The notes: generated by a model not told the origin, from the letters alone. A stretch of DNA of 64,000 bases from Eumeta japonica (GCA_005406025.1 BGZK01000481.1:62001-126000), one strand, 5' to 3'; counted from the stretch's first letter, positions 36,135 to 47,385 are shown. A program made the numbers and translations.

Positions 36135-36440
36135 CGCCGTTTAGAGCGACGGGGCTCGCGTGGTCAAGAGTGTTGCTTACCACCTACAAGATACGATTTC
36201 GAATCCGTATCACGGTTGGATTGGGCAATGACGTGTAAATTTAAGTTTAATTAAGCCGTCCGCTCCGTATCTCGCAGAACGTTTCAAGGGCATTGTCACC
36301 GCACCGGTGAAGATCACCTAACTAACGTCAGGTCAACGCCGAAGTTTAGATCCTAGCCCCTTAATCGGAAATAAAAAGATTGTGGGACGTCAAGCCTCAC
36401 TGAGGCATGACGTCCGTCGGGCGATTAAAACACGCCACGA
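36135..36440 (+). mobile_element. SINE-like element with tRNA-like head
   Basis: Near the start, ggctcgcgtggtcaagagtg resembles an A box and gatttcgaatccgtatc resembles a B box (GGTTCGAATCC), about 35 bases apart. That is the spacing of an internal RNA polymerase III promoter. The flanking bases do not pair as a tRNA acceptor stem, so it is not a working tRNA. A strong hairpin lies further on (36386-36414). Boundaries are uncertain. Confidence 0.5.
36386..36414. repeat. 29-base hairpin
   Basis: Arms gacgtcaagcctca and tgaggcatgacgtc around a single C pair at 13 of 14 positions. It sits within or just after the SINE-like element. Confidence 0.75.
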
Positions 36441-36988
36441 TAACCTTTTTTTTTTAATTTGAACTTCCGCGAAGTAAAGCGTACACAAGAGAAAATTTTT
36501 ACAGATTGGCATACACTGGAATTACTTTGTGCTGATTTTTGGTTACTGCGTATATTTGTACAATTGTACATTTGTTACTGTACAATCTTGTAGTACCAGT
36601 AGTTTGTGAGTGAATGCGTTGTAATACGCAGACGGACAAACTGACAGACATATATTATATCCTGTATGAACTATGGTATTCTAAGACGGATTGCAATTTT
36701 TTAAGCGGACGACATTATTAAATTCGTGATGTGATAATTGTAATTGTAATAAAATATGACGGTTTACTGCAGAACACGACTTTCTCCTAGAAAAGGGTGC
36801 ACTAGGCCCTATTCTTAATACTGATCTAACACGTACCTACTGTTATCTTCATATATATTTGAAGGTTTTATAATGCGCCTCCTTCGAAGAAGCGGTTTGC
36901 CCCACGGCGCCTCGATGGTTTTCTAGATTCCAATTGAAAATTAATTCAACATTGCAATTCATCTATAAAAGAGTTGTCATAACAATTA

Positions 36989-37058
36989 GCGATAAATGGC
37001 GGCGTTGAACCCGCTCCTCTGAGCTATAAGTTGTCGAGTTTACCACTAGGCTATCACT
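36989..37058 (-). mobile_element. SINE head, tRNA-like, minus strand
   Basis: On the minus strand tagcctagtggtaaactcg matches an A box (TRGCNNAGTGG) and gcgggttcaacgccg matches a B box (GGTTCRANNCC) at tRNA spacing. The acceptor-stem halves do not pair, so I read it as a SINE promoter rather than a tRNA gene. Confidence 0.6.
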
Positions 37059-37308
37059 ATAGCGTGCGTGTTGTGATGTACCTACTCGCTTGACACGTGA
37101 TTACACGATGCGCTCATACTACAACCGAGCAAAAAACGTTCTTAATAAAATGTTTTTCGCTCGTGAGATAGATTTTAGTGTTTTCCAGGAATCGACATCC
37201 AAATGCGTATTCGGATCGGGATCGGCATCGAAAACATGAATCCGCTCTACGTCCGAGTGGAAAAAACGATAAACTATCGTCGCTGTACATACAACGGAAA
37301 AAAAAGTA

Positions 37309-37475
37309 CAGTACAACGCACGAAACTTTACCGCTCTGAATTGCCTTCGATGGATCTAACGCGCAGGTTTAACACTCCCTCATCCCTTCATTCTTTTCCG
37401 TCGCGTGCTAATTTCACGCCATTGCGACGCTTCCGTGACTAACTTCACAGCGGCAAAGTTTCGTGCGTTGTGCTC
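37309..37475 (-). mobile_element. 167-bp MITE, copy 2
   Basis: Starts CAGTACAACGCACGAAAC and ends GTTTCGTGCGTTGTGCTC, flanked by TA at 37307-37308 and 37476-37477. Relative to copy 1 it is in reverse orientation: the inner blocks cgtcacgaaagcgtcgcaat and cacgccattgcgacgcttcc are complementary. Same 167-base length. Confidence 0.88.
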
Positions 37476-37477
37476 TA

Positions 37478-38166
37478 AACTGCATGACAGGTGCGAATCG
37501 AATCCGAAAGCGGAACGGACTCGACTCACCGCGGCGGATTTTAATAAACATAGTATACAGAAATAGCTATATTTTAAAGGTGGGCGGCGTTCGCTGCTTA
37601 CTATTCATGCCGTCTCGTGATGAGTTTTTTTTCCCCCGCCCGAGCTTAGTGCCTCACGTATCCGGCTGCACGCATATATATTTAACTTCTTGCTTATTCG
37701 CCTGCGGTGTGCGTCGGCTGATTCCATACATTCCCTATTTTTCCATTTGAATTTGCTGTATTTACATATTATGCTTGTCTGTGGTCATGCACTCGGGAAT
37801 GTTGTAGTTTAATTGCGTTCTCATTGCGAATTGGCTTTGATCAAATGAAAATAATTTACTGAAGTTTATATTGATATATTTTTATATGTCATAATTATAT
37901 GTTTGTTAAGTAAAATGGTAAATCTTTCTAGATTCATTATTGTTATATAATCCTAGGTATATATATACCTATTTTTACGCTTCACACTCTCCAACTTTCG
38001 AAGTTATTTGAATCTTAGAAAATTGTGCTGTATAAAGAAATATCTCAAATTTCAATATTCTGAACAAAAATTATAGATAATATTGATTGACTACTCATTT
38101 TGAGAAATTTGTACGTTTTATGTTTTGAGTCTTATTGCAAAAGGAAATTATAATATTTACAATGTA
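37478..38166. other. intergenic, nothing firm
   Basis: A GC-richer part at about 37490-37740, then AT-rich. No gene supported. Confidence 0.35.
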
Positions 38167-38410
38167 CTAGCCGGCCCGGCAGACGTTGTTCTGTCCTTTC
38201 CTGTAAGTAACTTGCCCGTATAGTTAATGCCCACGCCTTCACCAGCATGGACATAGCATAAATAGATTCTTTCATCTTCTGTATTGATTGATGTCAATCT
38301 CAATCCCGATTACGCTTTAAACTACGATCCGGTTCATAATTTTGATTCTCGTCCCCACACCACATTCGTTTTCAACTCGTGTTCCGCTTTTAATTTCGAT
38401 CCTGCACACC
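38167..38410 (-). mobile_element. Helitron 3' end (minus orientation), split by a nested insertion
   Basis: The minus strand ends gttctgtcctttcc-side to cgtctgccgggccggCTAG (CTAG at 38167-38170, next base T). The pairing ccgggccgg just before CTAG gives the short stem expected at a Helitron 3' end. The T/C-rich repeat at 38300-38405 resumes after 40402, so the Harbinger element at 38414-40401 was inserted into it. Confidence 0.6.
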
Positions 38411-38413
38411 TAG

Positions 38414-40401
38414 CATGATGACTCTCGACAAGTGTCTATTTTGAGAGAAAATTTCTATTCTAGCTGTCAAATTTGTCTAACTCTGTAGTATTAACGTGTG
38501 TATAGACTAATTTATCCTCGTAGAGAAAATTTCTCGTGCATAGACAACGAAATTTATATGGAAAAAATGCGACATTAAGCATTCGATCAATTTTGTTCAA
38601 GAGCATAAAACCCTATTTATTTAAATATTAGTAACATTCGATTTGTCAGTACGTAATAGCACTACGTTTGAATTTTATATAGTAATCGATATAAAAAATA
38701 ACCTTTATCTCGTGTAACGGTGCATCATTGTGTTCTTTACTATGTTGTGCTGATAATAAAACTGAATATTCATTTATAAGATGTAATTCTCTTTCAAGAA
38801 CAACTAGTCATAAAATATAGTGTAAATGATAAAATATTTAATCAAACCCTTAAGAAAATTAAAGTTATTAAGGAAACAATGTTAAAATAGTTTAAAAAAA
38901 TCATTAAAAAACTCTGGGTGACATGTGAATTGTTATTATAAATGTGTTGTTAAGTGGTCGATTGATTTTATTGCAGATTTAAAAATAAATAAAATAGATA
39001 CTCTTATACTTGAAGACTACAAATTTGGATAATTTTATCATGATTATTTCAAATATAATAATATGGTTTCTTACAATTTGCACATTTAATGAGTGATAGC
39101 CTTTTCGGTTTAAATATTGAGCTGCATTTTCTGAAGGCGGAAATAGGCCAACATGAGTGTAATCCATGCAATCCAATATATTAGGCAACCCAAATTTTTC
39201 ATAAAAACTAGATATAATTACATCTCGTCCACGAGACGTTCCTGGGAATTTTATCCAACGATTCATAAGACTGTCAACAATAATATTTTTTTTGTTTTAT
39301 TACAATTCAAATAGCTAGCTAAGATCACTTCATGTATAAAAAAAAAAATCTTAATTACCGATTCAATACAGCATTTGTGAATCTTCGAAGGTATTTGCTA
39401 CCTGTGGTTTGGGCAACACATATCATGTGGTCTTGGCCAATTTCGCGTTGGTAGCTCCCAACAGCCAGAAATCTTATAGAACAGAGAACCTACTGTATAA
39501 ATTTATACCTAAAATATTTTTTATCTAAGACATATATCTTTGGTAAAACATATTGACATTTAATATCTACTACACTTAGCTTGTGTGACGAAAAACAATA
39601 CCTGTATATATGGTGGACAACCTGATGAGTTTTCAGGTTTCAAGTCTGAAGTGAGTTCCTCAATAAGGTAATGAACTACATCTTTAGTAAAGCGATATAA
39701 TTGTTGAAATTCTACATCAGGTAAAAAAAATGGGTCACAGGCATCTTTCAAACTCTTACGAATAGTTTTACGACCATACGCGCGTTCGTACTGACCTGCT
39801 ACGTACCAAAATACAAAAGCTCTCGACATTCTAAAAAAAATAGTTTATTAAATCGGTTATTAAAAGACACTTGTATATTTCAATTTAGATAAAAGAAAGC
39901 ATTTTTCCCGATTTCAGATCAAATATATATACTCACCTTACATATATTCTGTAGGTAACTATAACTATTTTATGACTGCAGTTTACCTAAACAAAACTTT
40001 CGTCCAATATGATTTTAATTAGGTATGAATCTTGAAACGGTATTTTTTTAAGTAAATACTTAAATTTCAAGAGATTTAAATTTTAATATCGCAGGTACTT
40101 AAAAGTTTATAAGCGCAATTATCTAAGAAATCTTTTGATAAGAAATAATTTCTCTATAGAGAACTGTCGGCACCTTGATTGGATAAAGACATATGTCTAC
40201 CCCGATTAGCTGTCAAAGATAGAAACTAGTCTACTTTCTTGTCATTCATGCTAAGTAATGAAGACATAACTCTTTTAAGCCACGTGACATGTATTAATAT
40301 AAAACCTCGCGTAGACAAAATGACGTGTCATGCTAGATAAAAAGATAAAACGTATTTTGTCTACATTCTTGTAGACTTGTGTCTTTCTCGTGTCGTTCAT
40401 G
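38414..40401 (-). mobile_element. PIF/Harbinger element, partly deleted
   Basis: Ends CATGATGAC (38414) and GTCGTTCATG (to 40401) are imperfect inverted repeats, each flanked by CTAG (38410-38413 and 40402-40405). The motif TCATGCTA or a near form recurs at 40246-40253, 40331-40338 and 40397-40404 at the right side, a subterminal repeat. Outside both ends the T/C-rich Helitron-like sequence continues, which supports these borders. It carries the first part of a HARBI1-like transposase on the minus strand. Confidence 0.65.
39075..39829 (-). pseudogene. HARBI1-like Harbinger transposase, 3' part missing
   Basis: Three exons, 39602-39829, 39359-39489 and 39075-39270, join in phase with GT-AG borders and give about 185 residues without a stop. 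They read: an N-terminal domain (AFVFWYVAGQYERAYG, LPDVEFQQLYRF), a helix-turn-helix segment (RFLAVGSYQREIGQDHMI, VAQTTGSKYLRRF), then the first catalytic segment CMDYTHV followed by YLNRKGYHSLNVQI. This order is that of PIF/Harbinger DDE transposases. A donor site follows at 39074, but I find no exon with the second Asp or the Glu before the left end at 38414, so the catalytic domain is incomplete. It is probably an internal deletion of the transposon; a working host gene is unlikely. Confidence 0.8.
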
Positions 40402-42000
40402 CTAGCACTGCTGGTCCCGTTATCGATACTGTTTCTTGTCCCGGTTTCAATTCTGATTTCGCTACCAGTCTATGATTCCGATTTGTAAGAAACCGTGCGT
40501 TAGTACCAAATTGGAATATAGTAGAATATTTATATTACGCGGAAATAGTTTAACTTTTTATACGAATTAAAGAACTATTAAAAATAGTCTTAGGAATATA
40601 AATGCATGGATGAAGCCTGAGGTAAATGTTAGCAGCCTAATTTATTCAGGAATAGTGTAGCTATTAGTAAAAGAGTTTTTAGAATCGGTTTAGTAGTTCA
40701 GTTTAATAGTACGAATACGTGGATGTAATCGGGGATGCTAATTTTTTTTCCTGAAACCCTTCCGGGCATGCGTACAACATATCACCAATGTTTCGCCGTA
40801 ATAGGATTAATGGTTCAGGCACGGGTACATAGGGGACAAACATACAAACATTAATTTTATTGTATCTGAATTTCTTCATCTATTGTATTTCGATTCCGAT
40901 CAGGCTCTTGATCCCGATCCCGATCCCGTTTTCATTCCGATATCGCTACCGGCCTAAATCTACGCAGTATTGTTGTTTTAAAGTGTAGTACGTAATGAAT
41001 TTAGATTTAATGTGGTCAGATTTGGTGAACAATATTTTTGTCGATCCGTCTTATGCCAAAGGGGGCCGGGGTCTGGGGAAATTAAAATTTGTGTTTCTAT
41101 GTGTTTTCAGATGAGATACCGAAATTAGAAAAAGTAACAATTTCGTTGAAAATATTTAAAAAAATTTTGAACTCGACAACGACGCCACTATCACGATAAA
41201 AACTATCCTATCTCTTAAGTTGGACGAAGTTAGATACAGTGTGAAAAAAATAATCAAAATCGGTTTAGTAGTTTCGGACTTTATCGCAGGCCAACACCGT
41301 GACACGGGTTTTTTATATATTAATGTAAAAACCATAATATTTATAATGTATATAAATTACAACATGTTTGTAGTATGTTGAAAATAAAGAAATATCTGTA
41401 ATAAAACCGAATCTGTAGAAAATGCTTTGCTAGTACGATAAGAACTCCATCAATTTTAAAAATAGATATATCTTGTACTTAAATATCCTAGCCACGTCTA
41501 TCCTTGCTACAGTCTGGCATCTAGACAAAAAGAAAAGTATTCTATTTAATAATTCTCATTCAGAAAATAGAGTTTGAGACAATAACTTTGTTTTATTAAA
41601 AAAACTTGTGACGCCCACGGTTCAAGCTACGTGAACATAAAATTTAGTATGTCTGTTGTCATTTCTGTTTTCTTTCTTTATGATAAGTAGCTCTTGCCCT
41701 CGTGGATTATCATCGTGAATTGCCTCATCATTTATATAGCATTTCCAATCTGGTTTTTAATAGAAATTTTAAATAAACTACGAAAGGCTACGAAACAATG
41801 CTGTAATAAACTAAAAGTTTTGTTCTTTCTCTAAGTCTGATGTCGGGTTCCCTTCGGCACCGATTTCGCTTCCACTCTCGTATCGGATTTCAGCCTCGTT
41901 CTCCGTTTTTAACCCAATACAGTTCTCGTTTCGGATCCAAGGTCACTACCGTTTCCTATTATTGTCCCTGTTTCAGTTCGATACATACCGGTTGCGCTCT
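40402..42000. repeat. Helitron-like and LINE-tail-like repeat mosaic
   Basis: Holds T/C-rich degenerate repeats (40415-40480, 40890-40945 with gatcccgatcccgatcccg, and 41830-41990). A stretch at 41260-41340 (aatcggtttagtagtttcgg ... gacacgggttttttatatatta) looks like a common LINE 3' tail. No coding remains. Confidence 0.4.
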
Positions 42001-42802
42001 TGATTTCCCTTTCACGTATATTCTCATTCAAATATCAACATTTTGTCACAATTTCTTAAGAGTTTCGTACAAAAAGTCTCATTCATTGTTTATTTCAAAT
42101 ATTATTTTTATTTAGTTTCTAGGTAATAAGAATAGCATTTAAAATTTTTCATACAAATTTTCATTTATACTTTACACCTTAGAGAGTTTCTGGTAATACA
42201 TGTACGTTATTAATACACTGATTTACTTTTTGCGGATTTTGGAACAAAAAATCAGCATCCTCGTAGTAATCTAGATCATCGTCTGTTTGTTTTCGACATC
42301 TCATCCACGTGATTTCATCCGTTCACGAATGAAATCATAAACATAAATGTTCAAAACTTCGGTTTGTAATATAATAGAAAGTGCACAGTTGATGTAGTAT
42401 TTTGTTAAACTGAGTGTTTAGTATTCATGTTTGATAGCTGGAAAATTAGAAAAAAAAAACGTACTTTTCAATTGAAACGTTTTCATTTGTGCAACATAGG
42501 AAAATGTTGTAGCAGAATGTAACAAGAGAGTACGTATTTTGGATAATCTGTAATACGGTTGACCTTGCAGGCCATCTCCAAAACTTCTCGCTTTGATATT
42601 TATCGACGTGATTTTTCGAATTTAAAAATACAGTTATTTCAACGCATAAAGATTTATCTTTAAGTTATTTGAGATCAAAAATTCGAAAAACGGTGGACCT
42701 TATAGGCCATTCGTGAAGCAATTTGTTACTTTCGAGCTTAAGGATTTCAAAAATGTATCTAGCAAGAAATTGTCGAGTTTGAGCTTAAAAGTACAATTTT
42801 TG
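42001..42802. other. AT-rich, nothing firm
   Basis: Short direct similarity between accttgcaggccatc near 42563 and accttataggccatt near 42697. Otherwise nothing recognised. Confidence 0.35.
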
Positions 42803-42826
42803 GGTTTTTTCAAGCTTGAAAAAACC
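42803..42826. repeat. perfect 24-base palindrome
   Basis: ggttttttcaag followed by its exact complement cttgaaaaaacc, centred on AAGCTT. It directly abuts the next palindrome. Confidence 0.95.
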
Positions 42827-42864
42827 TATTTTTGAGCTCGAAGAGCTCTTCGAGCTCAAAAATA
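42827..42864. repeat. perfect 38-base palindrome
   Basis: tatttttgagctcgaagag followed by its exact complement, centred on GAGCTC. It starts at the base right after the 24-base palindrome. Confidence 0.95.
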
Positions 42865-43178
42865 TAGTTTAAATTTTGTATTTAAACTAATATATCTATT
42901 GAGCGCTTTTGATCTGCTTTGTGGTATTCGATGCAGTAATTAAAACAAATATAGTTGACGGATACCGAACATCTATCCAAAAAGAACTTGAGAAGTTGTA
43001 AAAAAAATCTTTATTGCGAATTTTTATCATCAATATTTCTCCAATGGACCAATCGATTTACACGCAGTTTACTAAGATTGACAGTGCTTTCTAAGCGGAA
43101 GAACTAGTCAGATTTAGGAATGTATCGGTAGAGTGATTCAAGAGATGTTCTAAAAAACATTTTTTTTTATTTTTTCAA

Positions 43179-43226
43179 CACACACACACACGAGAGAGAG
43201 AAAAATAGAAAGAAAGAGGGAGAGGT
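43179..43226. repeat. (CA)n-(GA)n microsatellite
   Basis: caacacacacacacacgaga followed by GA-rich sequence. Confidence 0.9.
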
Positions 43227-44115
43227 AAACATATAGGTATTACTACAGACATTACTCGGAAAATAGATTGTTAGGACACTAAAAAAGCCAAGATCTGATG
43301 AAAACTTTATTTTTGAACCTAAATGAAAACAATATCTTCCTAAATTACGAAAATTTTTCAATTTTCGTAGCATGAAGTTAAAAACTGCAATTTATAAAAA
43401 AAACTGCGATATCTTTCGAATACGCTATTACATTTTGTTTTGATTTACGGAAATTGGCGCAGTTTTTTAAACACAAAAATTTCACTGAGTACCAAATATC
43501 AATACATTAAGATTTTAAATGTTATTTTGAAAAAACCCTTATTTTAAATTTTTCGTTAACGATATCTCTCGATTGAAGCAAGTGACTCTGATGCAATTGG
43601 CAATGATTGACATTGTTTTTTCAAAAAAGAACTCTGATTAGATTTTTTAATTCATCGCTAAAGTAGTTTAAAAAATGTTAAAAAAATATTGTATTATAAT
43701 TTTTTTCTGTGACAATGTCTCTTGAACAAATCAACTGATTTTGAAACATTTAGCAACGATCAACGACGGTTTTTTAAGGAAAGCGACAGGATGGATTCTA
43801 ATATTCATTGGTAAAGGAACTTACAAAATGTTGAAAAAGAAATACTTTTTGTAAATTTTCTCCAACGATATTTCTTGAAGAGATTAACCGATTTTCATGC
43901 AATTTGCGGCAGTCAATCCATCCATTTAAGAAAAGAACTAATTAGATTTTGGTGTAAATCGGTAGAGTAGTTTAAAAGTTATTACAAATAAAACCTTTTC
44001 CTGAAAACATTATTTATGAGATTCCCCAAAATCTACTTGGCGAAATCAGTTCAGTATTTTAAAAAGTCTAATTTGAGCGGATCTCTTTTGAATGTTGCAA
44101 ACTGCCTTTCGAGTT

Positions 44116-44178
44116 TACACACGCACACCCACGCACACATACACACACACACAACACACAGACACACAAACACCAGAG
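44116..44178. repeat. (AC)n-rich microsatellite
   Basis: Imperfect acac/acgc tract. Open frames on both strands across it are repeat artefacts. Confidence 0.9.
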
Positions 44179-44340
44179 ACACAGACGTACAGAAATCGAA
44201 ATCGAAATTGGTCGAAATAGTTTCGTAGGAACCTAACATGTCGAATTCTAGTGAAAATTCGATTTTCGAAAATCGAACTGAAAACAGTACCTCTCCAATT
44301 ATATGAAAATAATTCAATTTTCATAGCGGGAAGTTAAAAA

Positions 44341-45949
44341 TAGAAAGGGTAACGCATAGAGAACGGTCACCGAGGAGGAATCAATAGTTTTGACATGGAA
44401 TTGATCCCATGTTCTATGCGCCGCGTCGAATGGAGTAGAAGTCGTGTAGAGACGAATACACGTCCCGGTGCCACAAATGGCGGTCTGTCGGGGGATGTTT
44501 TTTTTTGTCGATTTCCATTTGGTTACTTCGAAGGAACGAACCTATAATTATGCACTAATAGACCACCGTACGCTTCGATGTACGCCGACATTAGTGCATT
44601 AAAACTTTCGGCGTATTACCGCCGCCCGTCGCTTCCGGAACGAATTGAATTCGCGCGCCGTTCGCTCCGCCGTTTGTTTCGCGCCCGTCGCGGCATAGTT
44701 TTGTTGTAAACTCGATTCGGCAGCGAGCCGCTGTTTTCGTTTGCATTTTGATTGCAATCTCGTTCGGATGGATGTGGACACGTTCGGTGTATCCGCGCCG
44801 ATGATGAATGCCGTTGTCGCTTCGTGACTTTTTTTTGAAATCGAATCAATACGGACAGCGATATAAGCGTCAATATATGTAATGAAGTAATGAGAATTTC
44901 AATCGGGACACCGTTCCAAATGTTACCGTAAAAAATAAATAAATTTAAGAGTGTTATTAAACAATCGCTCAGTGAAAAAGGGTGTTATATAATTTCTGAA
45001 TATTCAGTAGACAAATATTCATGGATATAAGTGCATCGATTTCTTAACAAATTGTTTTGTTCGTCGATGGTTTTGTATTCGTTTTGGTTTTGCATGATGA
45101 AATTACAAAAGGTACTTTTAAGTTTCTTGTTCGTTCTTTTTGAGGGATTACTACTGCCTTCCAAACTAATGGTAAAGTGAAAAATATTTGAATTAACGAG
45201 TGCAAATAAATGTTAATTTATCGAAAACATTGTCATTTTCAATTAACTTCATCTTTGTATTATACAAAATAATGATAGTTTAGTGATAATAATTCAATTC
45301 AATTCATAAAAGAATGCAATTTTTTCATCAAAGTTTTCTTATGACATTGTCACGTAAAAGTATCGTCCGTAAACCAACATTACAGACAACCAATTTTCGA
45401 ATTTGAATTTCAACATAGAACATAAAATACATATGATCGTACACTTTTAAAGATTTATGTATATTGTTACGATGTTTCACTATCGGGATTTGACGATTGA
45501 GAACTTACGAAAGTAAACACTTGAAAAACAGGAGATGTATATTCAATTATACTGTGATATAAAATGTGCTACAGGACCTATAACATAAGTTTAACTGATC
45601 ACACTTGTTAACCATCGCTAAAAGATAATTAACTTTTATGCTTTTCTATTATATTTTTTATTAGCGTATAGATACCTATAATATTTTAAATTGTTGCAAT
45701 GAAAAAGTTGATAAAACACAAGCTAAGAATTGTTATAAATATAATAAAAAATATTTAATAACGCGTTGAGTGTACATTTCGAGTATGAAAACAGTCACTG
45801 GATCGAGCCAGCCGGTAGAATAAGTGTTGGGGTATATTTATGAAGTCCTGGTAGGTGTCGGCTGGAATGTGGAGTACGTCATTGCATTGGTGACAGAGGT
45901 CGTGAGCAGCACGGTACTTCAACTGACCAGCGTGGAGGATCAATATGCA
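44341..45949. other. intergenic, with a CpG-rich block
   Basis: CpG-rich at about 44560-44830 (ccgccgcccgtcgcttccgg, cgcgcgccgttcgctccgcc), then AT-rich. At 45346-45397 there is a diverged partial copy of the end of the 474-bp repeat (gtcacgtaaaagtatcgtcc ... acagacaaccaatttt). No exon recognised. Confidence 0.4.
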
Positions 45950-46290
45950 TATTCATGAAATCAAAATTGAAAAGTTGATTTTCATACAGATAAACAGAAT
46001 ATCAAAGCTTTGTATCAATATCTATGCGCATTAAATCAAAATTAAAAAGTTGTTTTCCAGATACACAAACAAACAAAATGTTATCAGCGGCTTATATCAA
46101 TATCTATGCTCATTACCTCAAAATTAAATAGTTTTTTTCACACACCAAAACAAACAAAATGTTTATTATATCTATGCCCATTAAATCAAAATTAAAAAAA
46201 AAAAAATCGCACGCATATATAAATAAAATGTTTATCGATGACTCACATTAATGTCTATGTCCATCAAATCAAAATCAAAAAGTTGTTTTT
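45950..46290. repeat. minisatellite, about 75-83-bp units, five copies
   Basis: The phrase aatcaaaatt(a/g)aaaagttg recurs at about 45959, 46034, 46117, 46185 and 46266, followed each time by cacaaacaaacaaaatgtt-like text and tatcaatatctatgcNcatta. Unit lengths vary by a few bases. Confidence 0.8.
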
Positions 46291-46387
46291 TACACAAACA
46301 CACACTCACACACATGTACGCATGCACGCACGCACGCACTCACGCACGCACGAACACACGCACACACAAACACACAGAGAGAGAGAA
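46291..46387. repeat. CA/CGCA-rich microsatellite
   Basis: Imperfect acac and acgc tract following the minisatellite. Confidence 0.9.
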
Positions 46388-46738
46388 ACAAACGAAATGA
46401 TTTGCAACGGTTTATAAAACAGCTGGATTTTCGTAGACGTCTCGTTAGACTGTAGCCACGTACGAGTTAAAATCATATCGTAGGCTAATCATATTCTGCG
46501 GTTAGCTTTGCCCTGTTCAATATTCGCCGCATGCTATGCAAATACTTAATTTTCACCGTCATATTCGGCATCTCACGGCATATGACTTCACAAATATCGT
46601 ACATCAGTGCTGGCAAAACGACAGGTCAAAAAACGCACATTTTAGCATCGGATCGTAATCTATTGTTTTGTTAATTGTTTGTGGTTAAAATGAGAATATA
46701 TATGTCACGGTATTTTATGTAAATACACAAAAATTTTT

Positions 46739-47212
46739 TTGACGTGACAACGTCTTAAATTAGGTTGCGGCTGGGAATCACTTATGAAAAAGTGTAACGC
46801 TCGGTAACGTAACGATGAGTCACCGAACGAGAGAGAGGCCCGCCGAATGCCTTGCGTCTCTCTCCCACTCAACTATGATCGGTCTGCCGCGCGCGCAGCA
46901 CTAGAGAATTAGTGCATAGCTTGCAAATGTATTGCAAGTTATTGTATGTATATTTGTATATAAATACGTATGTATGTGTAAAGGTAAAAATAAAATTTTG
47001 TTAATATGAAATTCAGTGCGAGATTCTTTGTATAAATTAATGTTTTAAATATAATTCTTTGTATAAATAAATGTTTTAAATTGTTACTATTATTTCATCC
47101 TTCTTCCTACTATACGAATGAATATTCACATTAAAATGATTTTACCATTCAAAGTCGTTGTCACGTAAAACTTTCGCCCGTATACCGACTTTACAGGCAA
47201 CCAAATTTTTTT
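46739..47212 (+). mobile_element. 474-bp interspersed element, copy 1
   Basis: Starts ttgacgtgacaacgtcttaa and ends ttacaggcaaccaaattttt. It is nearly identical to 47833-48306: I see one substitution and one small indel, both in the first 60 bases. acgtgacaacg at the start is inverted as cgttgtcacgt near the end (47154-47166 region), so it may be a TIR element. It contains the CpG-rich motif gtctgccgcgcgcgcagcac. Non-coding. Superfamily not recognised with confidence. Confidence 0.8.
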
Positions 47213-47385
47213 GTAGAATTCCAGACAATGTATGTATGTAAATAAAAGATTTTCAAAGTAGAAAAGTGATTAATTGTCTATAATAGTTCTTCAATTAAAA
47301 AAATCAATCTGTGCAAGGCAGATATCAAAACTCATAAATAAAATTCTTGGATAGAAAATGTAAGACAGAGACAGGCCAACGCGAG

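Larger units (their letters stand above)
43010..44340. repeat. composite degenerate tandem repeat, units of about 153 bp
   Basis: Related units start near 43409, 43563, 43717 and 43869, with an outlying one near 43040. Shared phrases are gatatct(c)t(t), aaccgatttt, aaaagaactgattagatt and atcggtagagtagttt. Two stretches finish with nearly the same end, caattttcgtagcatgaagttaaaa (43357-43381) and caattttcatagcgggaagt (from 44315), each preceded by a CA-rich microsatellite. A third such end is near 60470. Likely one transposon family in two overlapping copies. Confidence 0.55.

Noticed and set aside
36150..36230. functional tRNA gene
   Set aside because: A- and B-box-like sequences are present but acceptor and anticodon stems do not pair; read as a SINE head.
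44016..44324. overlapping open frames on both strands
   Set aside because: Created by the CA-rich microsatellite and adjoining low-complexity sequence.
45755..45943. open stretch of 62 codons, minus strand
   Set aside because: Looks somewhat protein-like but matches no family I know and has no supporting signals.
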